From assembly GCA_030035585.1 (NCBI GenBank), contig CM057466.1:115380682-115444681 (forward strand): a stretch of 64,000 nucleotides of DNA, given 5' to 3'. Under the pieces are notes generated by a model. It did no database searches. It was not told where the DNA came from and was given only the letters and a program-made list of their open reading frames with translations. Position 1 is the stretch's first letter, and the number at the start of each line of letters is the position of its first letter. The position numbers and the translations under genes are program-made. This DNA comes from Dugong dugon (lineage: Eukaryota; Chordata; Mammalia; Sirenia; Dugongidae). Below are positions 35,201-48,189 of this stretch, piece after piece.

Positions 35201-35639
35201 TCCACCAGCATGGTTTTAGAGTCAGGGCTGCATTTCCCTTATCTCTAGGGGAAGGTGTAGAAATTGTACACGTTGGTAACAGTCGTCCAGTTGGCTAGGC
35301 CACAGTTCAGTTCACTTCCACAAACAGTCATTACCAGCCATGACCCAGGCCTGAGCCGTGCTTCAGAGGAAGTGCCTGCAGAGCTTGGTGGGGAGGGTTC
35401 ATTTGGGTTTGCTGTAGGTTGGTTTTCATTAGCCATAAAATCTAAGCAGTGCTATGTCATATCAACAACTACAATGTACATTCCGAATTTAAACTCATGC
35501 TAACCTATTACATTTAGAGATGTAACTTGATTTTCTTCTGTGCTGTGATTCCTCTGTACAGCTTGTGGTGGTGGTTTTCCAACATCACTTAGCTGTTTCT
35601 TTGAATAGTTCTGGAGGTTTTTTGTTTAACATGTTTTCA

Positions 35640-35815
35640 AATATTCAACCTTTATGAGAGAGAGAGAGAATAATTCTGTTGTCTTTGAGCCTTAAGTAAG
35701 GTGCTCGTGTGTCTGTATGTGTGTGTGTCTCTGTGTGAGTGTCTGTAATGTGTGTGTGCACATGTGTCTGTGTGTGTATGTGTGTGTGTGTGTCTGAGCG
35801 AGAGAGAGCGAGCAC
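35640..35815. repeat. GA and TG microsatellite cluster
   Basis: A short (GA)n near 35656 is followed by a mixed TG/TCTG tract (35703-35797) and a further GA run to 35815. Reading frames across it are artefacts of the simple sequence. Confidence 0.9.
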
Positions 35816-37014
35816 TCACATCCTCTCTTGTTCCATTTTACTTGCCAAAAAAGTACCTTATCCTAGTACAGAATATGTCAGTGTTAATTTTCTTTATTAT
35901 TGTATATTTCTGGGACTTTGATCATATTTATCAACACTGTAATTGTGTTTCAGTACAACTTGCTAAAATTCTTAGCCTGCTTTTTTACGTTAAAAAAATT
36001 ATTAAATGTTTCAATAAAATTTTGCGATCCTTTAGTACAATTTACTCCCTTCGTGAGTAATAATTATTCCTTGAAAAACTGAGTCAAAATATTTTTGAAT
36101 CTTTCTTAAGTGCCTTTTACATGCTATCCTTGCGTTATGAACGTTTCCAAAGGGAAGTCATAAAATATAATGGATTTTCTTTATGTCTTCTGATTCAGAG
36201 CCTGTTAATTACAAACCATGTGCATTTACAGTGTTTTCTATCTTGAAGTTTGGTAGATACTTGAGAAGGTTATCTACCCACAGAAAGCAAAGGGTAGAAA
36301 TTTCCCTTATGCCCATGGAGGTCTTAATCAAGGTTTTGAAGTGTGTCATCTCTCTAGGGACACCATGTATGTTTTTGTTTGTATCTGTTAGCTGATAAAA
36401 TATTTAAAATGTTTGAGATACTAATCAGATTTTTCAAACCATTGTAATTTTCTACAAAATCTCTTTCTGGTGAGTGGAGTGAATTACTGTTGATACTTAT
36501 TTCAGCGTTTAGTTCCGCATGTTGCTTTAGGCAAAAGATTTGTGCATTGGTGGACGATAAAGTCTGTATGTATAGCCACTCTGACAGCTTTTGGACTCTT
36601 TAATTGGTGATTACACAGATGGTAAAGACTATTTTAGCTAGTGAGAGAATTGTAAAGGGGAAGTGATTGGCTAATATAATTTATCCAGTGAATAACATTC
36701 AGTGTGTTATCTTTAAATGTTTGTTACCAGGATGTGATTTTTCGTTATTTCAATATTCTTTCTAAGGCTATCTAATTTTTTTTCTGATAGGATTAAAAAA
36801 AAAAAAGAATTGGTCGTGTTTGCATGCCTTAAATTATTTTTGTTATTGCTAAAGAGTGTTTTTAAAAACTATCTTGGTTATTGCTAACAAATGTTAAGAA
36901 CAAGAATTTGGTACTTTCTGCAAGATGGCTTTATAACTTCCTCTCCCAGATTTTAGTATTTCTTTTTCTTTTCTATTTCCCAGTCTGTAAACTTACATTA
37001 TTTATCGATGTGTC

Positions 37015-37105
37015 TTCCTTAACCTCACTAGAATGTAAATTTTATGAGGGTAGGGACTTGTCAATTTTGTTCACAAATTTATCCCTAGTATGTACTGGGG
37101 AGAGA
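37015..37105 (-). repeat. Ancient L2/MIR-like 3' end fragment
   Basis: Text such as ctagaatgtaaattttatga, gggtagggacttgtcaattt and catccctagtatg-like wording resembles the shared 3' end of L2 and related ancient mammalian repeats. Orientation is uncertain. Confidence 0.5.
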
Positions 37106-37314
37106 GGCCCCATGTTCTGAGTAAATCCTGACTTCTTCAGACATCCTCAGCTTCATCAACAGGTCAGAGGGCAGTGACCTTGGCCCCTACCCACCTCCAT
37201 GGGTTCAAGGACTTAGAATATGACTCGGCTTCCCCAGACCTGCCACTCTCACAGCCTGAGTGCAGAATGGACCTCGTGTCCACCAGGGCTCGTCACACCA
37301 CATCGTGGTTTCCA

Positions 37315-37745
37315 GGGGTTGCATAACAGTGCACCACAAACTGGGCCGCTTAAAACAGCAAATTATTCTCACACAGTACTGGAGTTGAGAAGCCTGAGTT
37401 CAAGGCATCGGCAGGGCCTTGCCCTCACTGAAGGCTCTAGGGGAGGACCTTTTCTGGCTGCCTCCCTGCTTCTGGTGGTTGCTGGCCATCCTTGGTGTTC
37501 CTCAGCTTGTAGCTGCATCACTCCACTCTCGGCCTCCATCTTTACATGGCCTTCCTCCCTGCGTCTTCTCTGTCTCTGTCCAGATTCCTTCTTATCAGGG
37601 CTCTGGTCATTGGTTTAGGGCTCACTCTGATCTTGTATGACCTTATCTTAATTAATTGTATCTGCAAAGAACTTATTTCCAAGTAGAGTTACATTCTGAG
37701 GTTCCAGTGGGCATGAATATTTAAGGGATACTGCTCAACATAGTA
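37315..37745 (-). mobile_element. MLT1-type LTR fossil (ERVL-MaLR)
   Basis: On the plus strand one reads the antisense MLT1 landmarks in order: aacagtgcaccacaaactgg, ggcttctgaggttgagaagc-like text, ggctctaggggaggacct, catctttacatggccttcct, ggtcattggtttagggctca and tgcaaagaacttatttccaa. This is the standard layout of MLT1 LTRs, which predate the placental radiation. Solo LTR, heavily decayed, no internal sequence. Confidence 0.8.
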
Positions 37746-39125
37746 TACACTATGCCCTTTATCCTTTCTTATGTCATGTAAAATGAAAAGCCCCAGACGC
37801 TGAAGTCCCTCTTCATCTTCAGTTTAATTTCGATGAGATTGTGTTCCTCTTCTGGTCTCACCTTTGCCCTTTTCACGGTGTCCCCGGAATTCACTGCTCT
37901 TCCTTATCTGAGGTGTCTTCATCTACACACCCTTCTCTGAATCTGCTCTCTGAAATGCTCCCCAGGTCCTATGTGGTTACTGTCTTTTCTCCCATAGCCT
38001 GGTGCCCCTTGACCTGCTTCTCGTGGCCACCTTCAGCTATCCACTTTCTTTCCTCCCTAGACTCCAAGCTCTAAATCTCATTAGACCACACATATCACTC
38101 ATCACCTCCATTGTTGCTGTCAACTGCAGGCCACTTTCAGCGTTGTGACAATTCAGCTTCTGACCCACTGTCACTTTCCATTGCCCTAGTCTTTGTGATT
38201 TCAGAGTAAACACAGTGGGCTTTTCAGCATCTGGGGCTTTTGATCCTTGACTGTCTCCCTCCCACCCCCCACAAAGATTCACCATGGCCCCCACCCCAGG
38301 AAGGTATGGAACATCTCCCTCTATCCAGACGCTATCTCCATGCCCCTTCCCATTCTGTCCTCTGTTTTGATTTCTGTCCCATAGACTGGTTTTACCTTTT
38401 CTAGAATTCATCTAAATGGAATCATACAGTGACTGTGTTCGTGTTTGGTTTCTTTCACTGAGCGTGTTTTTGAGATTTAGCACTGATGTTGTGTATACCA
38501 GTAGTCATCCCTTTTGATTAGTGAGTCATGTCCATTGTATGCGTCCCTGTACCACTGTTAGTTTATCCATTTTCCTGTAGATGGACACCTGGACACTTTC
38601 CAGGTTTTGCTTAGTATGAATAAAACTCTTGTGGACATTCTTACACAGGACTTTTGTGAACATAAGCTTATTTCTCTTGGGTAAATATCTACAAGTGGAA
38701 TTGCTTGGTCATAGAGTAGGTATATGTTTAACATTTTATTTTTATTTATTTTGTTGTTGAGAATATACGCAACAAAACATACACCAGTGCAACAGTTTTC
38801 TGCATGTACAATTCAGTAACATTGATTACATTCTTCTAGTTGTGCAACCAGGTGGCAAACAGCTTTCAGCAGTGGCTGTATTATTTGCTCTCACGAGCCT
38901 TGCAGGAGAGTTCTGGTCCTTTGACATTCGGTCTTTGCAGTCCTTTTTCTGTTAGCCACTCTGGAGAGTGTGCAAGGACATCATCATGGTTTCCATTTGC
39001 ATTTCCTAGTGAAGGGTGAGACTGAGGAGTTTTTCATCAGCTCACTGTCCACTGGCTTGTTTCTGTGAAGTGTTCACATTTTCTGCTTACTTTTCTTTTC
39101 CATTGGGCTGTTTGTCATTTTAGTA

Positions 39126-42100
39126 CAGGCAGTCCCTAGGTTATGAACATCCAACGTACTTACAACCTGTAGTTATGAACCAACCCCTGTAAAGCCTGTT
39201 ATAGTAAAAATTCGAGGTACATACAGTCATTCGTAATAACAAACAGGTCCTACTTTGTGACAGCTATCAAAACATTATTACTGTATATCATGTTAAAGAT
39301 ATTTTAGTGTATCTGGAAGTGTTTCTTTAATGTTTTTTATGCATAGAAAGGTACACTATATACTTTATACTAAAATAAACATTTGGCTGTTGTTGTTAGG
39401 TGCACTTGGGTCAGTTCTGACTCATAGCTGCTCTGTGTTCAACAGAACGAAACACTGCCCAGTCCTGTGCCATCCTCAGTTGTTGGTATGCTTGAGCCCA
39501 TTGTTGCAGCCACTGTGTCTGTCCATCTCGTTGAAGGTCTTCCTCTTTTTAGCTGACCCTCTACTTTACCATGCTTGATGTCCTTCTCCAGGGACTGATC
39601 CCTCCCGATAATATGTCCAAAGTATGTGAGACATAGTCTCACTGTTCTTGCTTCCAAGGAGCACTCGGATTGTACTTCTTCCAAGACAGATTTGTTCATT
39701 CTTTTGGAAGTCCATGGTATATTCAATATTCTTCACCAACACCACAATTCAAAGGCATCAGTTCTTCTTCTTCTGTCTTCCTTATTGATTGCCCAGCTTT
39801 CACATGCATATGAGGCGATTGAAAACACCATGGGTTGGGTCAGGCGCACCTTAGTCTTCAAGATGACATCTTTGCTTTTCAAAACTTTAACGAGGTCTTT
39901 TGCAGCAGATTTGCCTAACGCAGTGCATCTTTTGATTTCTTGACTGCTGCTTCTGTGGGTGTTGATTGTGGATCCAAGTAAAATGAAATCCTTGACAACT
40001 TCAGTCTTTTTTCTGTTTATCACGACATTGCTTATTGGTCTAGTCGTGAAGATTTTCATTTTCTTTATGTTGAGGTGTAATCCATACTGAAGGCTGTGGT
40101 CTTTGATCCTCATCAGTAACTGCTTGAAGTCCTTTTCAGTCTCAGCAAGCAAGGTTGTGTCATCTGCATAACGCAGGTTGTTAATAAGTCTTCCTCCAAT
40201 CCTGATGGCACATTCTTCTTCCTGTAATCCAGTTTTTCGAATTATTTGCTCAGCATGCAGATTGAATAGGTATGGTGAAAGGATACAACCCTGACACACA
40301 CGTTTCCTAACTTTAAACCATGCGTTATCCCCTTGTTCTGTTCGAACAACTGCCTCTTGATCTATGTACAAGTTCCTTAAGAGCACAATTAAGTGTTCTG
40401 GAATTCCCGTTCTTCGAAATGTTATCCATAATTTGTTATGATCCACACAGTCAAATGTCTTTGCATAGTCTATAAAACACAGGTAAACATCCTTCTGGTA
40501 TTCTCTGCTTTCAGCCAACACCCATCTGACATCAGCGATGATATCCCTCGTTCCACCTTCTCTTCTGAATCCAGCTTGAATTTCTAGCAGTTCCCTGCTG
40601 ATATACTGCTGCAGCCACTTTTGAATGATCTTCAACAAAATTTTACTTGCATGTGATATTAATGATATTGTTCGATAATTTTTGCATTCAGTTGGATCAA
40701 CTTTCTTAGCATAGATGAGTGAGCACTTCCAGCGCTACATCTGTTTGTTGAAACATCTCAGTTGGTATTCCGTAAGTTCCTAGAGCCTTGTTTTTCGCCA
40801 GTGCCTTCAGTGCAGCTTGGACTTCTTCCTTCAGTACCATTGGTTCCTGATCATATGCTGCCTCCTGAAATGGTTGAACATTGACCAGTTCTTTTTGATG
40901 TAATGACTCTGTGTATTCCTTCCATCTCCTTTTGGTGCTTCCTGTGCATCATTTAATATTTTCCGCATAGAATCCTTCAGTATTAACAACTCGAGGCTTG
41001 AATTTTTTCTTCAGTTCTTTCAGCTTGAGAAATGCCGAGTGCATTCTTCTTCCCTTTTGGTTTTCTATTTCTAGGTCTTTGCACATGTCATTATAATACT
41101 TTACTTTGTCTTCTTGAGCTGCCCTTTGAAATCTTCTGTTCAGCTCTTCTACTTCATCATTTCTTCCTTTTGCTTTAGCTACTCGACATTCAAGAGCAAG
41201 TTCCAGAGTCTCTTTTGACATCCATTTAGGTCTTTTCTTCCTCTTCTGTCTTCTTAATGACCTGTTGCTTTCTTCATGCATGATGTCCTTGATGTCATTC
41301 CATAACTCATCTGGTCTTCGGTCATTAATGTTCAGCTCATCAAATCTATTCTTGAGATAGTCTCTAAATTCAGGTGGGATATACTCAAGGTTATACTTTG
41401 GCTCTCGTGGACTTGTTCTAATTTTCTTCATTTTCAACTTGAACTTGCATATGAGCAATTGATGGTCTGTTCCACATTCGGCCCCTGACCTTGTTTTGCC
41501 TGATGATACTGAGCTTTTCCATTGTTTCTTTCCACAGATGTAGTCGATCTGATTCCTGTGTATTCCCTCTGGTGAGGTCCATGTGTATAGTCACTGTTTA
41601 TGTTGGTTAAAAAAAAGGTATTTGCAATGGAGAAGTCGTTGGCCTTGCAAAATTCTATCATGCAATCTCCAACATCATTTCTATCGCCAAGGCCACGTTT
41701 TCTAAAAACCAGTCCTTCTTCTTTGTTTCCCACTTTTGCATTCCAATCACCAGTAATTATCAATGCATCCTAATTGCATGATTGATCAATTTCAGACTGA
41801 AGAAGTTGGTAAAAATCTTCATTTTCTTCATCTTTGGCCTTAGTGGTTGGTGCATAAATTTGAATAGTAGTTGTATTAACTGGCCTTCCATGTAGGCGAT
41901 GGATATTATCCTATCACTGACAGCGTTGTACTACAGGATAGATCTTGAAATGTTCTTTTTGATGATGAATGCAATGCTGGTCCTCTTCAAGTTGTCATTG
42001 CCGGCTAAGTAGACCATATGGTTGTCCAATTCAAAATGGTCAGTTCCAATCCATTTCAGCTCACTAATGCCTAGGATATCAATGTTTATGCGTTCCATTT

Positions 42101-42674
42101 CATTATTGACAATTTCTAATTTTCCTAGATTCATACTTTGTACATTCCACATTCTGATTATTAATGGATGTTTGCAGCTGTTTCTTCTCGTTTTGAATCA
42201 TGCCACATCAGTAAATGAAGGTCCCGAAAACTTGACTCCATTCATGTCATTAAGGTTGACTGTACTTTGAAGAGGCAGCTCTTCCCCAGTCGTATTTTGA
42301 GTGCCTTCCGACCTGAGGGGCTAATCTTCTGGCATTATATCAGACAGTGTTCTGCTGCTGTTCATAAGGTTTTCACTGGCTAATTCTTTTCAGAAGTAGA
42401 CCACCAGGTCCTTCTTCCTAGTCTGTCTTAGTCTGGAAACTCAGCTGAAACCTGTCCACCATGGGTGGCCCTGCTGGTATTTGAATACCCGTGGCATAGC
42501 TTCCAGCATCACAGCAACACGCAAGTTCCCACAGTATGACGAACTAATAGATGCTTCGGGGAACGTTTGACTAACTCATGTTGAATATGAACCATACCTA
42601 ATTGTGCTGACCTATGTACAAACTTGACTTAAAGACTGGCTTAGGAACGGAACTGATATTCTGGGGACTGCCTG
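39126..42674. mobile_element. Tc1/mariner-type MITE (Tigger-like) split by an RTE
   Basis: Left end CAGGCAGTCCCTAGGTTATG and right end GGGGACTGCCTG form terminal inverted repeats of at least 12-13 bases, each flanked by TA (39124-39125 and 42675-42676), the target duplication of Tc1/mariner and pogo/Tigger elements. Own sequence is about 390 bp (39126-39387 and 42546-42674); there is no transposase. The rest is the inserted RTE. Confidence 0.8.
39388..42545 (-). mobile_element. Near full-length RTE (BovB-clade) LINE
   Basis: About 3.16 kb, the size expected of an RTE. Reading 5' to 3' on the minus strand: a 5' region (42545-42160); the apurinic-type endonuclease in pieces (42152-41931 with MNLGKLEIVNNEMERINIDI and ISELKWIG; 41763-41434 with TGDWNAKVG); a basic linker (41458-40949); the reverse transcriptase (40638-39733, 301 codons) with IQAGFRREGGTRD, CFIDYAKTFDCVDHNKLW and the catalytic LRYADDTTLL; then, past one stop and in the same frame, the conserved C-terminal tail (39726-39439: YFGHIIGRDQSLEKDI, KRGRPSTRWTD). 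It ends in a TTG/CAA-repeat tail (tgttgttgtt on the plus strand). At least three frameshifts and several stops make it dead. Confidence 0.93.
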
Positions 42675-44733
42675 TATTGTGTTGTAGGACTTCATTTTTA
42701 CATATCCTGGATGTTAGTCCTTTATCATATATGTATGTTGTGAGTATTTTCTTCAGTCCATGACTTGCATATTCTTAATTACATCTTTTGAGAAATGAAT
42801 TTTTTTTAGTTTTGATGAGGTCCAATTTGTGCTTTCTGTGTCCTCTCTAAGAAATCTCTCTACCTCTAGGTCCTGAAGATACACCGTTTCCTTCTAGGAA
42901 CCTTACAGTTTTCACTTTAACGTTTAGATAAATCCATCTTAATTAATTTTTATGAGATGAGGTTGAAGTTCTTTTTCTATATGAATATTGAGTTGTTTCA
43001 GTGCCATTTGTGGAAAAGACTTTCCTGTCCCCTATGAGTTGCTTTGATATCCTTGTGGAAAATCTTTCAGTGCATGTATGTGGGGCTGTCTTTTGAGTCT
43101 TTGTTCTGATCCAGCATTGATCTCTTTAGTTGTCTTTGAGGTTTTTGTAGTAAGTCTGTATGTTCTCCAACTGTAGTTTTCCTTTTCAAGATTGTTTTGA
43201 TTATTTTAGGTCCTTTGGGTTTCCATCTAAATGTTTGAATCAGTTTGTCAATTTCTACAAAAATCTTGGTCAGATATGTCGATTGGGAGATTTTATTGAA
43301 TTTATTGAATTTGGAGATCAGTTTGGGGAGAATATTCTGTGATTTCGGCACTGTTTTATAGTTTTCAGTGTAGATGTCTTCCATGTTTTTTTTCACTGTT
43401 AACCCTCAGTATTTTATGGTTTTATATGTTATTGTGACTGATATTATCTTTTAATTAAAACTTCTAATTGTAAATATATAGAAATACAGTTAATTTTTTA
43501 TATTTTGTTCTTGTCTCCTATGAACTTTTTAAATAACCCTATTTCTAGTAGATTTTTTGTAGATTTTTGGGATTTTCTACCTAGATGATTATGTCACCCA
43601 CAAGTATGTTTGGCACTGTTTCCTTCTTCCCAGTGACTGCCTTTGGTTTTTTTGTGGCTTCAGCCCTGGCTCGACCCTACAGTGCAGTGTTGAATAGGAG
43701 TGAAGATCGGGTTCTCTTTCTCTGGCACAGCTGTCCCAGCCGCAGATAGCCCCTGTCAGGATAGGGCAGCTCTTGAGCCCTGCCTCCCATCTTTCCCTGA
43801 GTACTTGGCCACAGCTGTGGAGAGAGTGGGTGCGTACCCGCAGACTCTCTCTGTCTGGGGTCCCTGGGGACTCTACACTGGCAAATGGTCCTAGCAGACC
43901 TCCCTCGGCCATTTCCCACTGCTCTGCCTGTGTGAGAGCATCATGGCTCCCTCTCCTAGGAGGGCTTGTCCTGTTGGACTTGAATTCGTTAAGTTTCTTG
44001 TGACTTCAGCTTTTCATTGGGCTCAAGACTACACTTCCTAGGTTGTTTGGCTTGTTTTCATCATTAGGGTGGGAATGATGTTCCCTCAACCTTTCCTAGT
44101 TCAAAGTGGAAGTGGAAGTAGGGGCTGAGCTTGAAGACAAAGTGTGAAGCCAAGTAGGTAGTTGTCTGCCCTTCAGTAATGCCTGTTGATTTGACACCAA
44201 GCTTCTAGAGGCACTCCCTGTAGATGACCAATCCTTTTTTTTTTTCCCAAAGTTGCTTAACTATCTCTCATTCTTACCCGTCTGTGTGTTATGTTGGGAT
44301 GTAAGTAATTAATACATTTTGCCATTAATAGATAACCCTTCTTACATGTAATGTCTAATTAGACGTGACTTACGTGCTATGATGTCTTTAATCCTTTATG
44401 ACATTTGACCCATTTTAACTAATTAGGAACAGAATGGTAGTAAACTCCTTTTGCTGCTTTAAAGTGGATTACTTTGGATATGCATCTGTGAAGAACAAAC
44501 CAAATGTCATAAAAGTGTCTTTCAGTTATGATTTGAGCCTGACGTAGGATCTGACATTTAGTAGACACTCTGATGTTTGAATATTTATAGCATTTTAAGC
44601 ACATTATGTAGATGTGTACATAAATACTGTTGGTACTTAACATGGGTTCTTCAAAGCTTCACAGAGGTTATATTTGCTCTGAAATTAGGAGGTTTGGGGA
44701 GGGGCGGGATTTTGGTCAAAAGTAGCAGCAAGT

Positions 44734-46917
44734 AGTTTAGAACCTGTTATACTGCCACGGTAGTCAAAACAGCCTGGTACTGGTACAACAACAGGTATAT
44801 AGACCAATGGAACAGAGTTGAGAATCCAGACATAAATTCATCTACCTGTGAGCAGCTTATATTTGACAAAGGCCCAAAATCTGTTAATTGGGAATAGACA
44901 GTCTCTTTTAACAAATGTTATAGCATAACTGGGTACCCATCTGCAGAAAACTGAAACAAGATCCATACCTCACACCATGCACAAAAACTAACTCCAAATG
45001 GATCAAAGACTTAAAATATAAAATCTAAAACAATAAAGATCATAGAAGAAAAAATAGGGACAACGCTAGGAGCCCTAATATATGGCATAAACAGAATACA
45101 AACCATAAGTAACAATGCACAAAAACCAGAAGAGAAACTAGGTAACTGAGCTGCTAAAAATCAAACCCTTATGCTCAACAAAAGATTTCACCAAAAGAGT
45201 AAAAAGACAACCTACAGACTGGGAATAAAATTCTGGCTACAACAAATCCAATCAGCATCTAATCTCTAAAATCTACGAGATAGTGCCAAACCTCAAAAAC
45301 AAAAAGACAAATAACCCAATTAAAAAATGGGCAAAGGATATGAACAGACACTTCACCAAAGAAGACATTCCAGTGGCTACCACATCCATGAGAAAATGCT
45401 CACAATTAGCCATTAGAGAAATGCAAATCAAAACTACAATGAGATACCATCTCACCCCAACAAGGCTAGCATTAATCCAAAAAATACAAAATAATAAATG
45501 TTGTAGAGGTTGTGGAGAGACTGGAACACCTATACACTGCTGGTAGGAATGTAAAATGGTACAACCACTTTGGAAATTGATTTGGCCCCTCCTTAAAAAG
45601 CTAGAAATAGAAGTACCACACGATCCAGCAATCCCAGTCCTTGGAATATATCCTAGAGAAATAAGATTGTTATACGAATAGATACATAGATACCCATGTT
45701 CATTGCAGCACTGTTCACCATAGCAAAAAGATGGAAACAACCTAGGTGCCCATCAACGGATGAATGGATAAACAAATTATGGTATATTCACACAATGGAA
45801 TACTACGCAACGATAAAGAACAATGATCAATCTGCGCAACATCTCATAACATGAAGGAATCTGGAAGGCATTATGCTGAGTGAAATTAGTCAGTTGCAAA
45901 AGGTCAAATATTGTATGAGACCACTATTATAAGAGCTCAAGAAATGGTTTAAACACAGAAGAAAACATTATTTGATGGTTACGAGGATGGGGAGGGAGGG
46001 TGATGGGTACTAACTAGATAGCAAGCAAGAATTATCTTAGGTGAAGGAAAGGATAACACACAATACAGGGAAAGTCAGCACAACTGGTCTAAACCGAAAG
46101 CTAAGAAGTTTCCTGAATACAACCAAACACTTTGAGGGACAGAGTAGCAAGGGCAGAGGTCTGGGGACCATGGTTTCAAGGGACATCTAGGTCAATCGGT
46201 ATAGCAAAGTTTATTAAGAGATGTTTGCGTCCCTCTTTGGTGTGTGGCGTCTGGGTCTTAAAAGCTAGCAAGCTGCCATCTAAGATGCATCAGTTGGTCC
46301 CAACCCACCTGGAACAAAGGAGAATGAAGAACACCAAAGACAACAAGGAAAATATTAGCCCAAGATACAGGAAGGGCTACATAAACCAGAGACTTCATCA
46401 GCCTGAGACCAGAAGAACTAGACGGTGCCTGGCTACCACTAGTGACCACCCTGACAGGGAACACAACAGAGAGTCCCTGATGGAGCAGGAGAAGAGTGGG
46501 GTGGAGAACTCAAATTGTAGTAAAAAAACCAGACTTAATGGTGTGACTGAGACTGGAGGGACCCCAGAAGACATGGCTCTTAGTCTCTCCGTTGGCCCAG
46601 AACTGAAACCATTCCTGAGGCCAACTCTTCAGACAAAGATTAGACTGGACTATGAGACATAAAACAATACTCGTGAAGTGTGTGCTTCTTGGCACAAGTA
46701 GATACATCAGACTAAATGGGCAGCTCCTGTCCGGAGGCGAGATGAGAAGGCAAAAAGCGACAAGAGCTGGTTGCATGGACGTGGGAAATCCGGGGCGGAA
46801 ATGAGGAGTGTGCTGTCACATTATAGGGAGAGCAGCTATGTGTGTATAAATTTTTATATGAGAAACTGACTTGAACTGTAAACTTTCACTTAAAGCATAA
46901 TTAAAGGGGAAAAAAAA
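44734..46917 (+). mobile_element. 5'-truncated L1 with perfect target duplication
   Basis: About 2.2 kb: ORF2 C-terminal part (from ctgttatactgccacggtag; a frame at 45283-45546 reads [20 protein letters not shown]) followed by a long 3' UTR (46100-46900) and an A-rich tail at 46909. The 13-bp direct repeat agtagcagcaagt flanks it at 44721-44733 and 46918-46930. Few substitutions in the duplication suggest a fairly recent insertion. A frame of 176 codons at 46132-46662 lies wholly in the 3' UTR and is not a gene. Confidence 0.93.
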
Positions 46918-48189
46918 AGTAGCAGCAAGTGCAGGGAGTTTATAAGATTAAGCATAGAGCTCCTGTAGCTTGCAGGGTAAGGTGCTTGGTGAAGGTAGGG
47001 GCAGGACAGAAGGAAATATGGGCAGTAGATAGGGCATAAAAGTCAATTTGGGATCACTTGCAAAGGACTTGTATGTAGTGATAAAAATTTAAATTGTCTT
47101 CTGAATAATTGGCAAATGATAGAGGTTTTTGGGTGGAGGTAAAACATAATCTCTTAGTTTTTTCAACTACTTCATTTGGTATTCAGATTGAATTAGGGAG
47201 GTGATACTAATGGAGACCAGTTAGTAGTATATGCTGTTTATATAGGCAAAAGATAATGAGCGGCGTGAGGGTGATGGGAAGCATTTATGCTCAAGAAGCT
47301 TTGGCATAGGAGTGAGTAGTTCTTGGAGTCACTTTTTGATCTTTCTTCTGAGGGGCCAGGCAGCTAGGCTTATGCGAGTGAGTCAGGTGAATGCTTTTAT
47401 TCTATGAGGAAAAAACACTTAAGCTCTTACACTTTTGAAGCATGGTGGCAGGGAACATTTATTGCTGAAATAAGGATTTCATGGGCAGTTATAATTGAAA
47501 TAGTTCAGAGAGAGAGTTAGTTGTTACCTTACTTGGTAATGTTCACTATTAACTATTTTATGAAAAACTAAAAGGCCAATAATGTATGACGTCCTGAGTG
47601 TGTACCTGACAATAAATTAAGTAGAATATTTTTAAGAAAAATACTACTACATTTAAATACTTGCATTTTCATTGAAGTATCATTTAAGTTTTCAGTCGTT
47701 ACCTGGCGTCTGTAAAGCTACTAGCAAGGGTGATTTTATATATCATTTGCTTTCTTTCTTTCTTTGGTCAGTTATGTGCCAATCAATGCCATTCACAGTA
47801 TGAATTTTAATGGATTTTTACATCTTTGTTGTTCAGTTTCAGTCATCATTATCCTACTTAATGATATTTTTTATCATTTGCTGACTCAACGGAGACAATG
47901 AAATCCTCTTTTTAATTAACATAAAGGAATTCTTTCTCTGTGTCTTTTTTTTTTTAATTGGAGGAATAGTTAATTATCTGTACTTGGTAATCTACTATAA
48001 GAAATAAATTATTAGTGAACATGTCTATCTGAAATGTTTATTTTGAAAGTTTAAGAATAGAGAATAGAGAAATTTCTGGAGTATTTTTCTTCCCCAAAGT
48101 TATTTCTAAAGTAATTATTATCAATTGAAAGTTAAAATCTGGTGTGCTTATGTTTTCTTAAGTTGATTATACTTCTTCTTTTTTTTAAG

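Larger units (their letters stand above)
38385..43720 (-). mobile_element. Antisense L1 split by a MITE that is itself split by an RTE
   Basis: L1 3' UTR and ORF2-end text on the minus strand occupies 38385-39123 and resumes at 42677 to about 43720 (for example gatgttagtcctttatcata, gcgtgatccagcattgatct-like wording and ggagattttattgaatttat). The outermost and so oldest layer of the nest. A fragment at about 38745-38985 (aacaaaacatacaccagtgc) looks like a different repeat's 3' UTR. Confidence 0.8.
26674..48189 (+). other. ATP9B: ATP9B intron 5
   Basis: A 21,516-bp intron, the largest here. It contains L1 copies at 27475, 29240, 38385 and 44734, one near full-length RTE, an MLT1 fossil, a MITE and AfroSINEs. 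Intervals without anything I can name: 26674-27474, 34236-35702, 35816-37014, 37746-38384, 43721-44717 and 46931-48189. The last includes the T-rich approach to exon 6. Confidence 0.85.

Noticed and set aside
35739-36060. Val/Cys-rich open frames
   Set aside because: They are translated from a TG microsatellite.
37220-37618. Open frame of 132 codons, plus strand
   Set aside because: Most of it is antisense to an MLT1 LTR fossil.
39733-40638. Longest open frame in the window (301 codons, minus strand)
   Set aside because: It is the reverse-transcriptase part of the RTE LINE (YADD motif, RTE repeat ends), not a host gene.
46132-46662. Open frame of 176 codons, plus strand
   Set aside because: It lies wholly in an L1 3' UTR and has no recognisable protein features.
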